A DNA stretch of 64,000 nucleotides from NCBI RefSeq assembly GCF_005405145.1, contig NZ_BJDM01000003.1, positions 1 through 64,000 on the forward strand, in the 5' to 3' direction. The notes beneath the pieces are model-generated. The model was not told the DNA's origin, searched no databases, and worked only from the letters and a program-made list of their open reading frames with translations. The position numbers were made by a program, and so were the translations under genes. This document shows, piece by piece, positions 1 through 7,246 of the stretch (position 1 is its first letter; each line of letters starts with the position of its first letter). This stretch comes from Paucilactobacillus kaifaensis. GTDB lineage: Bacteria; Bacillota; Bacilli; Lactobacillales; Lactobacillaceae.

Positions 1-12
1 GGACTTAACCAC
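1..12 (+). rRNA. 23S ribosomal RNA, extreme 3' end (partial)
   Basis: The first bases (GGACTTAACC) match the usual 3' end of Lactobacillaceae 23S rRNA. They lie about 85 bp before a 5S gene, the normal rrn spacing. The rest of the gene is outside the window and the exact 3' end is uncertain. Confidence 0.6.
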
Positions 13-94
13 AAAGTGGTGTAACGGTTGGATGTAGAAAATTCGATATTATTTAGTTTTGAGAGCGCAAGTTCTCACGCACGTGAGTGCATAG

Positions 95-211
95 TGTGGC
101 GGCGATGGCCAGAAGGATACACCTGTTCCCATGCCGAACACAGAAGTTAAGCTTCTGAGCGCCGATAGTAGTTGGGGGATCGCTCCCTGCGAGGGTAGGA
201 CGTTGCCATGC
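95..211 (+). rRNA. rrf: 5S ribosomal RNA
   Basis: This 117-nt sequence carries the conserved 5S core (CACCTGTTCCCATGCCGAAC and AGAAGTTAAGCTTC), and its two ends pair (TGTGGCGGC with GTTGCCATG). It sits between the 23S end and the tRNA cluster, so it belongs to an rrn operon whose transcript continues into the tRNAs. Confidence 0.97.
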
Positions 212-217
212 TTCAAT

Positions 218-290
218 GGAGGATTAGCTCAGTTGGGAGAGCGTCTGCCTTACAAGCAGAGGGTCACAGGTTCGAGCCCTGTATCCTCCA
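218..290 (+). tRNA. tRNA-Val (TAC)
   Basis: A 73-nt cloverleaf with acceptor GGAGGAT paired to ATCCTCC, anticodon loop CTTACAA and T-arm GGTTCGAGCC. It is the first tRNA after 5S, only 6 nt away. No CCA is encoded. Confidence 0.96.
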
Positions 291-292
291 TT

Positions 293-365
293 GAGCCGTT
301 AGCTCAGTTGGTAGAGCATCTGACTTTTAATCAGAGGGTCGACAGTTCGAGACTGTCACGGCTCA
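293..365 (+). tRNA. tRNA-Lys (TTT)
   Basis: Acceptor GAGCCGT pairs with ACGGCTC; the anticodon loop is CTTTTAA. It follows tRNA-Val after 2 nt, so the two are processed from one transcript. Confidence 0.96.
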
Positions 366-399
366 TTGCCGATTTTTATTGGCAGGCATTATGTGTAAT

Positions 400-472
400 G
401 CCGACTTAGCTCAGTTGGCAGAGCATCTGTCTTGTAAACAGGGGGTCGAAGGTTCGAATCCTTTAGTCGGCA
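400..472 (+). tRNA. tRNA-Thr (TGT)
   Basis: Acceptor GCCGACT pairs with AGTCGGC; the anticodon loop is CTTGTAA; T-arm GGTTCGAATCC. Confidence 0.96.
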
Positions 473-480
473 TTAGTAAT

Positions 481-552
481 GCGGAAGTAGTTCAGTGGTA
501 GAACATCACCTTGCCATGGTGGGGGTCGCGGGTTCGAATCCCGTCTTCCGCT
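481..552 (+). tRNA. tRNA-Gly (GCC)
   Basis: Acceptor GCGGAAG pairs with CTTCCGC; the anticodon loop is TTGCCAT; discriminator U as is usual for glycine tRNAs. Confidence 0.96.
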
Positions 553-571
553 TTGCCAATTCTATAATTAT

Positions 572-657
572 GCCGGGGTGGCGGAATTGGCAGACGCACA
601 GGACTTAAAATCCTGCGGTCAGTGATGACCGTACCGGTTCGATCCCGGTCCTCGGCA
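572..657 (+). tRNA. tRNA-Leu (TAA)
   Basis: An 86-nt class II tRNA with a long variable arm (CGGTCAGTGATGACCG). The anticodon loop is CTTAAAA and the acceptor GCCGGGG pairs with CCTCGGC. Confidence 0.96.
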
Positions 658-662
658 TTTTT

Positions 663-736
663 GCACCCATAGCGCAACTGGATAGAGTGTCTGACTACGA
701 ATCAGAAGGTTGTAGGTTCGACTCCTACTGGGTGCA
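663..736 (+). tRNA. tRNA-Arg (ACG)
   Basis: Acceptor GCACCCA pairs with TGGGTGC; the anticodon loop is CTACGAA. The A34 would be edited to inosine by TadA. Confidence 0.96.
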
Positions 737-740
737 TTTT

Positions 741-814
741 CGGGAAGTAGCTCAGCTTGGTAGAGCACCTGGTTTGGGACCAGGGGGTCGCAGGTTCGAA
801 TCCTGTCTTCCCGA
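741..814 (+). tRNA. tRNA-Pro (TGG)
   Basis: Acceptor CGGGAAG pairs with CTTCCCG; the anticodon loop is TTTGGGA. Confidence 0.96.
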
Positions 815-852
815 TTGAAACGTTTTGTTTATTCATTAGTTTCTTTGTTTTT

Positions 853-926
853 CGCGGTGTAGCTCAGCTGGCTAGAGCGTCCGGTTCATACCCGGGAGGT
901 CGAGGGTTCGATCCCCCCCGCCGCGA
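853..926 (+). tRNA. tRNA-Met (CAT), probably elongator
   Basis: The anticodon loop is TTCATAC. Acceptor CGCGGTG pairs with CGCCGCG, so it lacks the C1-A72 mismatch of the initiator. It also lacks the C4-C5 acceptor bases seen in the next tRNA. Its place before an Ile2-like tRNA, Ser and fMet matches the trnB order of Bacillus subtilis. Confidence 0.85.
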
Positions 927-948
927 TAGGCCGGATATATGCGAGTTT

Positions 949-1022
949 GGACCTTTAGCTCAGTTGGTTAGAGCAGACGGCTCATAACCGTCCGGTCGTA
1001 GGTTCGAGTCCTACAAGGTCCA
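949..1022 (+). tRNA. tRNA-Ile2 (CAT, lysidine-modified type)
   Basis: The anticodon arm is GACGG-CTCATAA-CCGTC and the acceptor is GGACCTT. Base pairs C4-G69 and C5-G68 are features TilS uses to select Ile2 tRNA. Automatic annotation would probably call it Met. Position in the cluster supports Ile2 reading AUA. Confidence 0.8.
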
Positions 1023-1059
1023 TAGGTTACTTGGACGCTGTAGCATATTTGGTTTTTAT

Positions 1060-1149
1060 GGAGGATTACCCAAGTCTGGCTGAAGGGAACGGTCTTGAAA
1101 ACCGTCAGGTGGGTCAAACCACGCGAGAGTTCGAATCTCTCATCCTCCT
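1060..1149 (+). tRNA. tRNA-Ser (TGA)
   Basis: A 90-nt class II tRNA with anticodon loop CTTGAAA and a long variable arm. Acceptor GGAGGAT pairs with ATCCTCC. The discriminator base reads T, whereas the second Ser tRNA at 1574 has the usual G. Confidence 0.94.
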
Positions 1150-1156
1150 TTATTAT

Positions 1157-1230
<74 letters not shown>

Positions 1231-1234
1231 TTTT

Positions 1235-1309
1235 GGTCCGTTGGTCTAGTTGGTTTAGGACGCCTGCCTGTCACGCAGGAGATCACGAGTTCGAGTCTCG
1301 TACGGACCG
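1235..1309 (+). tRNA. tRNA-Asp (GTC), copy 1
   Basis: The anticodon loop is CTGTCAC; acceptor GGTCCGT pairs with ACGGACC, with discriminator G. An identical copy lies at 1836-1910. Confidence 0.96.
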
Positions 1310-1313
1310 TTAT

Positions 1314-1386
1314 GGCTCGGTAGCTCAGTCGGTAGAGCAACGGATTGAAGCTCCGTGTGTCGGCGGTTCGATTCCGTCCCGCGCCA
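1314..1386 (+). tRNA. tRNA-Phe (GAA) with an acceptor mismatch
   Basis: The anticodon loop is TTGAAGC. The acceptor GGCTCGG faces CCGCGCC, which gives a U4-C69 mismatch where other Phe tRNAs have a U-A pair. The rest of the cloverleaf is normal. Confidence 0.93.
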
Positions 1387-1415
1387 TTGGTTTTTCTTTA
1401 TTTTATAGACTTTAT

Positions 1416-1486
1416 GCGGGTGTAGTTCAGTGGTAAAACCACAGCCTTCCAAGCTGTTGTCGCGAGTTCGATTCTCGTCACCCGCT
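1416..1486 (+). tRNA. tRNA-Gly (TCC)
   Basis: Acceptor GCGGGTG pairs with CACCCGC; the anticodon loop is CTTCCAA. Confidence 0.96.
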
Positions 1487-1492
1487 TTTTAT

Positions 1493-1566
<74 letters not shown>

Positions 1567-1573
1567 TATTTTT

Positions 1574-1661
1574 GGAGAAGTACTCAAGTGGCTGAAGAGG
1601 CGCCCCTGCTAAGGGTGTAGGTCGCGTAAGCGGCGCGAGAGTTCGAATCTCTCCTTCTCCG
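1574..1661 (+). tRNA. tRNA-Ser (GCT)
   Basis: An 88-nt class II tRNA with anticodon loop CTGCTAA and a long variable arm. Acceptor GGAGAAG pairs with CTTCTCC; discriminator G. Confidence 0.96.
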
Positions 1662-1667
1662 TTTTAT

Positions 1668-1739
1668 GACCCGTTGGTCAAGTGGTTAAGACACCGCCCT
1701 TTCACGGCGGTAACATGGGTTCAAATCCCGTACGGGTCA
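1668..1739 (+). tRNA. tRNA-Glu (TTC)
   Basis: Acceptor GACCCGT pairs with ACGGGTC; the anticodon loop is CTTTCAC. Confidence 0.96.
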
Positions 1740-1757
1740 TTTTCAATTTTATATTAT

Positions 1758-1831
<74 letters not shown>

Positions 1832-1835
1832 TTTT

Positions 1836-1910
1836 GGTCCGTTGGTCTAGTTGGTTTAGGACGCCTGCCTGTCACGCAGGAGATCACGAGTTCGAGTCTC
1901 GTACGGACCG
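1836..1910 (+). tRNA. tRNA-Asp (GTC), copy 2
   Basis: Identical to the copy at 1235-1309 and the last tRNA of the cluster. A terminator follows within 11 nt. Confidence 0.96.
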
Positions 1911-1920
1911 TCTATTTATT

Positions 1921-1950
1921 AGTCTTACACTTTGCTGTAAGGCTTTTTTA
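1921..1950 (+). terminator. Rho-independent terminator of the rrn-tRNA operon
   Basis: The stem AGTCTTACA / TGTAAGGCT closes a 6-nt loop and is followed by TTTTTATT. It ends the tRNA transcript. Confidence 0.85.
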
Positions 1951-2011
1951 TTAAAAAAAAAGCAATAGGCACTCGTCTTTTGAAATAAAAGATCGTACAA
2001 ATGTTAATACA

Positions 2012-2066
2012 AAAGCAGCTTTCCACTAAAGTCCGGTGTAACACGACTCTGATGGAAAGCTGCTTT
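2012..2066 (-). terminator. 14-bp inverted repeat downstream of the 2086 gene
   Basis: AAAGCAGCTTTCCA at 2012 is perfectly repeated in inverse at 2053-2066, with a 27-nt loop. On the minus strand it starts 20 nt after the stop codon of the gene at 2086, so it probably ends that transcript. The U-run is short (TTTTG), so efficiency is uncertain. Confidence 0.55.
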
Positions 2067-2085
2067 CTTAAAAAATAATTTGCTG

Positions 2086-2574
2086 CTATTGTACAATACT
2101 GTAATTTTGCTGATAAAAATGATTTTGACTATCATTGAATAAGTTTATTTTTTGATAGCTTTTGCTCTTTATCCATTGATCTAAGCTACTTGATGTCCTC
2201 CAAATGGTTAATAGCAAACTTTCGTTGGTACGGACCTTATTTTCGCATAAATAAGCAGCTAGCATTCCTGAGGGCAGGATGGAGGTCAAAATATTATGAT
2301 TAACGGCAGCGTACCAAATTTTTTGATTATCATTGTCCAATTTTAAAAATTCAAAGTGAAATAATCCAGTAAATTCATCGTTACCGATATGACCTAATAG
2401 GCGATAGTTAATTGGTGTTTTAAATATGGATGGTTTGCCGGATATATCAATTAATTGTAATTGGTTGTCTTGTGGAGTTGCTTGCAATAGCCTGAAGTTA
2501 CGATCAGTATTTTGGGCCATTATTTTGGTTAATAACTCTTCACTGCCAAAGGTTGCGCTAATTTGTTTTAACAT
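2086..2574 (-). CDS. Protein of unknown function, possible C-terminal ABM-like domain
   Basis: 162 residues with no signal peptide or membrane segment. I do not recognise a firm family. The C-terminal part, with a LLLTIWRTSSSLDQWIKS stretch, resembles the dimeric alpha-beta barrel of antibiotic-biosynthesis monooxygenase/heme-oxygenase-like proteins, but no catalytic residues can be assigned. The ATG at 2574 is chosen because AGGAGG lies 9 nt upstream; the upstream in-frame ATG at 2583 directly abuts the AGGAGG and has no spacing. It is monocistronic, divergent from the MBL hydrolase and convergent with the tRNA operon. Confidence 0.75.
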   Translation of the reverse strand: MLKQISATFGSEELLTKIMAQNTDRNFRLLQATPQDNQLQLIDISGKPSIFKTPINYRLLGHIGNDEFTGLFHFEFLKLDNDNQKIWYAAVNHNILTSILPSGMLAAYLCENKVRTNESLLLTIWRTSSSLDQWIKSKSYQKINLFNDSQNHFYQQNYSIVQ

Positions 2575-2667
2575 TATAATCATCCTCCTAACCAGATTAT
2601 AGGAGTTTTATAAGTTAAAATAAAATGATACTATCTAGGTGTGTCAACAATATAAATGGAGGAAAAT

Positions 2668-3408
2668 ATGAAAATTACAATTTTAGGATTTTATGGCGGC
2701 TATCCATATGATAACCAAGCAACGTCGGGTTATTTGATTCAAACAGAAAACTATAATTTATTACTAGACTGTGGCAGTGGCGTACTGCTGAAATTAGAAC
2801 AAGTTCTCGATCCACTTCAATTGAATGCCGTTATTTTATCACATTATCATGCTGATCACATCGCAGACGTGGGTGTTTTACAACACTACTGGCAACTAAA
2901 TAATGGAATAAAGCAACAACCTATTTTACCAATTTATGGACATAAAGAAGATCAAGCTAATTTTTCAAAACTGAATTGGACCAACGCTACTGTTGCAAAA
3001 GCTTATGATCCAGATTTAACTTTAAAATTGGGACCCTTTGATGTTAATTTTTTGGCAACCAAACATCCTGTAACTGCTTATGCAATGAGGTTTACTGAAA
3101 GGAAAACAAATCATAGTTTTGTTTTTACGGCAGATACTGCTTATATGGATGCTCTGGTTGCATTTGCTAGTCACGCAGATTTATTAATCACAGACACTAA
3201 TTTTTTAGCGGAACCGACAGGTGCAAAGTGGCACTTGACTGCGGAAGAATCAGGCAGAATTGCTTCTGAAGCGGAAGTTAAACAATTATTGCTATCACAT
3301 CTACCTCAAAATATTGATCCTAAAAAGTTAGTTACTAGTGCTAAAAAAGTTACAAATAGTAAGCTGATTGTGAAATATGCTGCTACTGGAAAGGTGATTG
3401 AAATCTAG
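2668..3408 (+). CDS. MBL-fold metallo-hydrolase, YhfI-like
   Basis: 246 residues, the usual length for YhfI-type proteins. The metal-binding motif SHYHADH lies near residue 65. The second metal ligand set includes KHPVTAYA (about 135), TADTAY (about 160) and a late SHL near residue 210, so this is a RNase Z-like MBL fold. It is probably a cytosolic phosphodiesterase or hydrolase of unknown substrate. The ATG at 2668 has TGGAGG 5 nt upstream; the in-frame ATG at 2656 lies within that same ribosome binding site and is rejected. It is a single-gene unit upstream of spxA. Confidence 0.88.
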   Translation: MKITILGFYGGYPYDNQATSGYLIQTENYNLLLDCGSGVLLKLEQVLDPLQLNAVILSHYHADHIADVGVLQHYWQLNNGIKQQPILPIYGHKEDQANFSKLNWTNATVAKAYDPDLTLKLGPFDVNFLATKHPVTAYAMRFTERKTNHSFVFTADTAYMDALVAFASHADLLITDTNFLAEPTGAKWHLTAEESGRIASEAEVKQLLLSHLPQNIDPKKLVTSAKKVTNSKLIVKYAATGKVIEI

Positions 3409-3715
3409 TTTTTAAGTTATTTAAGTAATAATTGAAATAAATTCACAAAAAAATCATAATTAAAATCTTTTTGAATCAATTAGTGAATAAACGATTGTAG
3501 TCAACTGAATAATGGACAAAAACACGTTAATGAATGCATATAAATAGCTTATTATACATTATTCAATAAAAAGTGTTTTAAAAAGTTTGACTTTCATTTC
3601 AATGATTTTTAAAATCAACTATCTTTTTTTTTCTTTTTGTTGTATAATTAAAAGCGTAGCAGGGAATTACATCATAGTTAATTACAGCTATGGTGGTTGA
3701 AGGAGGCAAACTGAT
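3409..3715 (+). promoter_or_regulatory. Upstream region of spxA with probable promoter
   Basis: 307 bp of AT-rich DNA without a gene. TATAAT at 3643-3648 is the best -10 for spxA, with transcription start near 3655; no good -35 lies 17 bp upstream. The short leader contains a small hairpin (CATAG / CTATG) before GGAGG. Spx genes are commonly driven by several stress-responsive promoters, so further sites may lie further upstream. Confidence 0.5.
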
Positions 3716-4117
3716 ATGGTTACACTTTATACATCTCCAAGTTGCACATCGTGTCGTAAAGCACGTGCTTGGCTGCAAGAACACAATATTCCTTATAGAG
3801 AACGGAACCTTTTTTCAGAACCATTGTCAATGGATGAAATTAAAACAATTCTTCGAATGACAGAAGATGGCACTGAGGAAATCATTTCAAAACGTTCAAA
3901 GGCTTTTCAAAAATTACACGTTAATTTAGATGATTTACCAATGAAAACATTATATGAATTGATTCAAAAGAATCCGGGCTTGCTTCGTCGCCCAATTATT
4001 ATTGATGATAAGCGATTGCAAGTTGGCTATAATGAAGATGAAATTCGACGATTCTTGCCACGTGAAGTGCGGGCGCTAGAGTTGGCAGAAGCACAACGAC
4101 AAGCCAATTTATTTTAA
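3716..4117 (+). CDS. spxA: Transcriptional regulator Spx
   Basis: 133 residues, the standard Spx length, with an ArsC-like thioredoxin fold. The redox switch CxxC is C10-T-S-C13, and the RRPIIID region (about 91-97) is typical. Spx binds the alpha C-terminal domain of RNA polymerase and redirects transcription in disulfide stress. Its level is set by ClpXP, helped by SpxH, which is encoded at 45684 in this same locus. GGAGG lies at the right distance before the ATG, and a terminator follows at 4123, so it is transcribed alone. Confidence 0.97.
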   Translation: MVTLYTSPSCTSCRKARAWLQEHNIPYRERNLFSEPLSMDEIKTILRMTEDGTEEIISKRSKAFQKLHVNLDDLPMKTLYELIQKNPGLLRRPIIIDDKRLQVGYNEDEIRRFLPREVRALELAEAQRQANLF

Positions 4118-4122
4118 ATGAT

Positions 4123-4161
4123 AAATGTCTGATGCATGATTATGTGTGTCAGACATTTTTG
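4123..4161 (+). terminator. Terminator of spxA
   Basis: AAATGTCTGA pairs with TCAGACATTT around a 16-nt loop, followed by a T-run. Confidence 0.9.
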
Positions 4162-4251
4162 CTTGTGCTTTCCTTTACTTTTTAGTAAAAACGGTTAGAA
4201 TATACAATAAATAAGAAGCATTTTGTGCGGATCGAAAGGGGTGCTAGTTCA

Positions 4252-4956
4252 ATGGAAATGGAACGAATTAACGAAAACACGATTCGTGTGTTGATCGGAA
4301 ATGATGATTTGACACAACGAGGGATTACTGTCCTTGATTTGTTGGGAAATCATCAGCAGATCGAAAGCTTCTTTTACAGTATTTTAGAAGAAGTTGATAC
4401 TGAACATCAGTTTCAGGACAACGACTCGGTTACTTTCCAAGTTTTACCAAATCGAAACGGGTTAGAATTGTTTATTAGTAAGAATGGGATTGATGAAGAA
4501 GTCATTGCTGACCAAACTGATGACGATCAAAATTTGCAAACAGATGACATTTCTGATTTTCTAAAACGGCAATTAGAACAAACCGATGCTAAGCATTCAG
4601 ATCAACGTAAAAGTGCAATTGGTGCTGATGAGTTGGATGAGGCAGTTAATAACCAAGAATTAGAGAAGAGTATTACAGTTATTAAGTTGTCTGACTTTGA
4701 AAATATGGTCCAAATTGCGCGTGTATTACATTTAGAAAATGCGATTTCCAATTTATATACGTATCGCGACGACTATTATCTAGAGATTATTTTCTTTGTT
4801 GATCAAACAACACCTGAAACAATTAAAGATGAACTAGCAATTGCTTATGAGTACGGTGATAAGGCAAATGTCACTGCGGATGTTTTAAATGAACATGGTA
4901 AGAAGGTTATGGATAACTCAGCCCTTGAGCTGACGCGATTTTATTTTTCTAAGTGA
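4252..4956 (+). CDS. mecA: Adaptor protein MecA
   Basis: 234 residues with the characteristic start MEMERINENTIRVLI, an N-terminal substrate-binding domain, an acidic linker (about 85-140) and a C-terminal ClpC-binding domain that starts near residue 150 (KLSDFENMVQIAR). MecA delivers substrates, such as ComK in Bacillus, to ClpCP. The start at 4252 follows AAAGGGGTG; an upstream GTG at 4225 lies before that site. It has no clear terminator of its own before the prophage begins, which suggests the insertion displaced it. Confidence 0.96.
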   Translation: MEMERINENTIRVLIGNDDLTQRGITVLDLLGNHQQIESFFYSILEEVDTEHQFQDNDSVTFQVLPNRNGLELFISKNGIDEEVIADQTDDDQNLQTDDISDFLKRQLEQTDAKHSDQRKSAIGADELDEAVNNQELEKSITVIKLSDFENMVQIARVLHLENAISNLYTYRDDYYLEIIFFVDQTTPETIKDELAIAYEYGDKANVTADVLNEHGKKVMDNSALELTRFYFSK

Positions 4957-5098
4957 TTTGGGAATTATCTGGAGTCACAAGGATTGATATACCGCGGTTT
5001 ATCAATAGTCAATAATTCCAAATAGTTCCACTTTTTCACCTATAAAGTGAGAAGTTGGTGGGGAACGTAAACTTTTACACACTTTCTTACTCACCTTA
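4957..5098. other. Prophage left junction region (attL expected here)
   Basis: 142 bp between mecA and the integrase terminator with no gene. It is rich in short inverted repeats: GGAATTAT / ATAATTCC, TTGATA / TATCAA around CCGCGG, CACTTT / AAAGTG, and GTTCC / GGAAC. Such dyads are typical near tyrosine-integrase crossover sites. I could not find a matching core in the right flank by eye. Confidence 0.4.
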
Positions 5099-5099
5099 G

Positions 5100-5141
5100 T
5101 CGCTCAATCCTTTTTCATGGAAGGGATTGAGCGATTTTTTT
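5100..5141 (-). terminator. Terminator at the integrase 3' end (bidirectional)
   Basis: CGCTCAATCC / GGATTGAGCG with a 13-nt loop. It has a T-run on the plus side and on the minus side follows the integrase stop by about 10 nt. Confidence 0.75.
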
Positions 5142-5152
5142 GTTAGCAAAAA

Positions 5153-6322
5153 TTACCCAAACACGGACATATTTTTTACTATTTCCTTCGCTCGTTTTTC
5201 CGTACCTGTGTCATATTTGAGTGTCATATCAAGATGAGAATGTCCCATAATATTTTGAACATCAACCGGATCAGCAGCTTGTGGCATTGCAAAAGTAGCA
5301 AATGCATGTCGCATTAAATGTGGATAGATGTGGAACCCAATTTCATCAGAGACTAAATCAAAATGATGGTTGATAGTTGTATAGTTCATTGGTCTGGCAT
5401 CACGATTAACAAAAATAAAGGAGTCTTTTTTTAATTGCTTATCACACTCCGAATAAATTTGACGTGAAGCATTAATCGCATTCTGTAAAATCTTGTGTAC
5501 TTTGGGGGTAATTGGAACATCACGGTATGAACGCTTATTTTTTAGTGTATTCCCGTCTGGTGCTGCAAGGGTTCTGGATATTTCTACTTGAACGTGGTCC
5601 AAGAATACATATTGAGGTTGCATACCCATAATTTCACCGTGTCTAAGTGCCAATAGGGACAGGTAAAACATTCCAAGACCAATTGGGTCTAATACCCGAT
5701 TGGCTGCGTCTATGGCCTCAAAATACTTATCTTCGGTAATCGATAAGTTGCGTTTGTGTTTATCAGTATCTTTGACACGACAACGCTTAATTCGATTGAT
5801 TGGAATTAACTCATCTTCTACTGCTTCGTTTAGCATAATACTAAAATTATGTTTGATAGTACTAATTGTCTTAGACGAGTAGCCAATCTTGGTTGACGAT
5901 TTACCAACACGTTCGATTTCGTATAATGAATTCAAATATTCTTGGAACTCATTACGATTAATGTCTTCCAATTTAGTATTACCATATCGTGGCAAAATGT
6001 GATTATTAAAAATCATGTCATAGTCACGGATAGTATCTGGTTTCCAATCGTTTACGTCTGTATGCCGTTTTCGCCAAAGATTAAAGTATTCTTGAACACT
6101 GACATGTTTGGCGGTTCCATTGTTTAACATTGCCTGATGAATTGCTTCATCAGCCCATTGGGTAGCTAGTCGTGAATTTTTTAAACCTTGTTTTTCGAAT
6201 AAAAGTTGATTGCCTAGAATTGTTTTCTTAAATCTAACACGATAACGTTTGTCACCATCTTTAGTTTTATAGCTTCTAACTCGTGGATCACGTTTCAATT
6301 TTTGTTCATCTAAATATTTCAT
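5153..6322 (-). CDS. int: Phage integrase, tyrosine recombinase
   Basis: 389 residues. It has an N-terminal arm-binding domain (about 1-60), a SAM-like core-binding domain (about 65-175) and a C-terminal catalytic domain. Visible catalytic features are the first Arg in LLALRHGEIMG, HLMRH (His-x-x-Arg), the GHS motif and the nucleophile Tyr in LKYDTG near the end. It integrates and excises the prophage. It is the leftmost prophage gene and reads toward the host boundary, which places attL next to its 3' end. Confidence 0.97.
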   Translation of the reverse strand: MKYLDEQKLKRDPRVRSYKTKDGDKRYRVRFKKTILGNQLLFEKQGLKNSRLATQWADEAIHQAMLNNGTAKHVSVQEYFNLWRKRHTDVNDWKPDTIRDYDMIFNNHILPRYGNTKLEDINRNEFQEYLNSLYEIERVGKSSTKIGYSSKTISTIKHNFSIMLNEAVEDELIPINRIKRCRVKDTDKHKRNLSITEDKYFEAIDAANRVLDPIGLGMFYLSLLALRHGEIMGMQPQYVFLDHVQVEISRTLAAPDGNTLKNKRSYRDVPITPKVHKILQNAINASRQIYSECDKQLKKDSFIFVNRDARPMNYTTINHHFDLVSDEIGFHIYPHLMRHAFATFAMPQAADPVDVQNIMGHSHLDMTLKYDTGTEKRAKEIVKNMSVFG

Positions 6323-6343
6323 TTTATTTATCCTTTCAAATTA

Positions 6344-6360
6344 GACCGAGCTAAGGCAAT
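6344..6360 (+). repeat. 17-bp repeat GACCGAGCTAAGGCAAT, copy 1
   Basis: Identical to 10308-10324. This copy lies 22 bp upstream of the integrase start codon and 17 bp before the -35 of the small-RNA candidate promoter. A 14-bp inverted partial match lies at 41856-41869. Confidence 0.8.
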
Positions 6361-6376
6361 TTTTTTGGATAAATGT

Positions 6377-6405
6377 TTGTCAGGTCACTTCCTTTCAGGT
6401 ATACT
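6377..6405 (+). promoter_or_regulatory. Sigma-A promoter of the small-RNA candidate
   Basis: TTGTCA at 6377, an exact 17-bp spacer, then TATACT at 6400-6405. Each hexamer matches consensus at 5 of 6 bases. No plus-strand gene follows it before the terminator at 6448. Confidence 0.7.
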
Positions 6406-6410
6406 AAATA

Positions 6411-6492
6411 AGTCAGAATCAGATACTCTTGTAGTGTCAGGTTTGTAAGCACACTCTCAAAACTTTGGTCGGGGATGAGGGTGTGCTTTTTT
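6411..6492 (+). ncRNA. Candidate small RNA, about 82 nt, prophage-encoded
   Basis: It is bounded by the promoter at 6377-6405 and a strong terminator at 6448-6492. It contains no credible start codon plus ribosome binding site, so it is most likely untranslated. It lies between the divergent integrase and the convergent lysogeny operon, and its 3' hairpin overlaps the untranslated 3' end of the minus-strand gene at 6503. No known RNA family is recognised. The target is unknown; the integrase leader or lysogeny-operon transcript are candidates by antisense overlap. Confidence 0.5.
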
Positions 6493-6494
6493 TA
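6448..6494 (+). terminator. Terminator of the small-RNA candidate
   Basis: A 12-bp stem, AGCACACTCTCA with TGAGGGTGTGCT, contains one G-U pair that forms only on the plus strand. A run of seven T follows. Confidence 0.85.
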
Positions 6495-6502
6495 TTGGTG
6501 AA

Positions 6503-7129
6503 TTAATTGTTTGCCATATTATCGTACTGATTTGAAACAGTTTTATCAGCATCAGAATAATCAGATGCAAAATCATTATAGCTACCAGATGGAGAAGTAA
6601 CGGTATCGCTAAAAGATTTCAAATCGGTATATGCTTTTTTATACGCCGTGTAATTATATTTATCGTTCTTGTGCTTTTCCATGGTATCAAGCAGTTTCTT
6701 TTCTGATTTGACATCACTATCAATTGAATAAACATCATCAATGTTGTCAGTCATTATATTGCTGACTGTATCAGTGGGGTCATAATCATCACCAGAGTTA
6801 TCAATAGCAGTGCCCCATGCTTTATAAACTGTATTTCCTAAGTCCTCACAATTAGATCCAATTACTGCATATTTTGATGTAAACTTATCCGACGCAGCTT
6901 TAAAGGCATGCTCATCCTGTTTTTCCTGAGCTTGTGCTACCCGTTCTTGATGTAACTCAACGGCACCAGCCCCAAGAAATCCAACGATGCCAACCGTAAT
7001 ACCTGTGCCTAAGACGATTAGTGAAGTTTTAATTTTTCTTTCTTTTGCATAATCAATTATCAACATTACAGTACCGACAATAGTAACAACAATCCCAATA
7101 ACACAAATAAATCCTAAAAACGTAGACAT
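6503..7129 (-). CDS. Prophage membrane protein in the lysogeny operon
   Basis: 208 residues. Two hydrophobic segments (about 3-25 and 37-57) precede a polar, mostly helical domain of about 145 residues rich in Asp, Ser, Lys and Tyr. The MSTFLGF start at 7129 follows GGGAG. No family is recognised. Its place downstream of repressor, ImmA and an Ltp-like protein means it is probably expressed in the lysogen, so a role in superinfection exclusion or another lysogenic-conversion trait is a reasonable guess. Confidence 0.75.
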   Translation of the reverse strand: MSTFLGFICVIGIVVTIVGTVMLIIDYAKERKIKTSLIVLGTGITVGIVGFLGAGAVELHQERVAQAQEKQDEHAFKAASDKFTSKYAVIGSNCEDLGNTVYKAWGTAIDNSGDDYDPTDTVSNIMTDNIDDVYSIDSDVKSEKKLLDTMEKHKNDKYNYTAYKKAYTDLKSFSDTVTSPSGSYNDFASDYSDADKTVSNQYDNMANN

Positions 7130-7246
7130 AAATTTCACTCCCAATAGTTTCACCGAGTTTAATGTCGTCTGTGTTAGGGACAATAAATAGATTTTAATAA
7201 TGAGTGAATGCATATGTAAATCCACCATAGTGGTGGAATGAATAAT

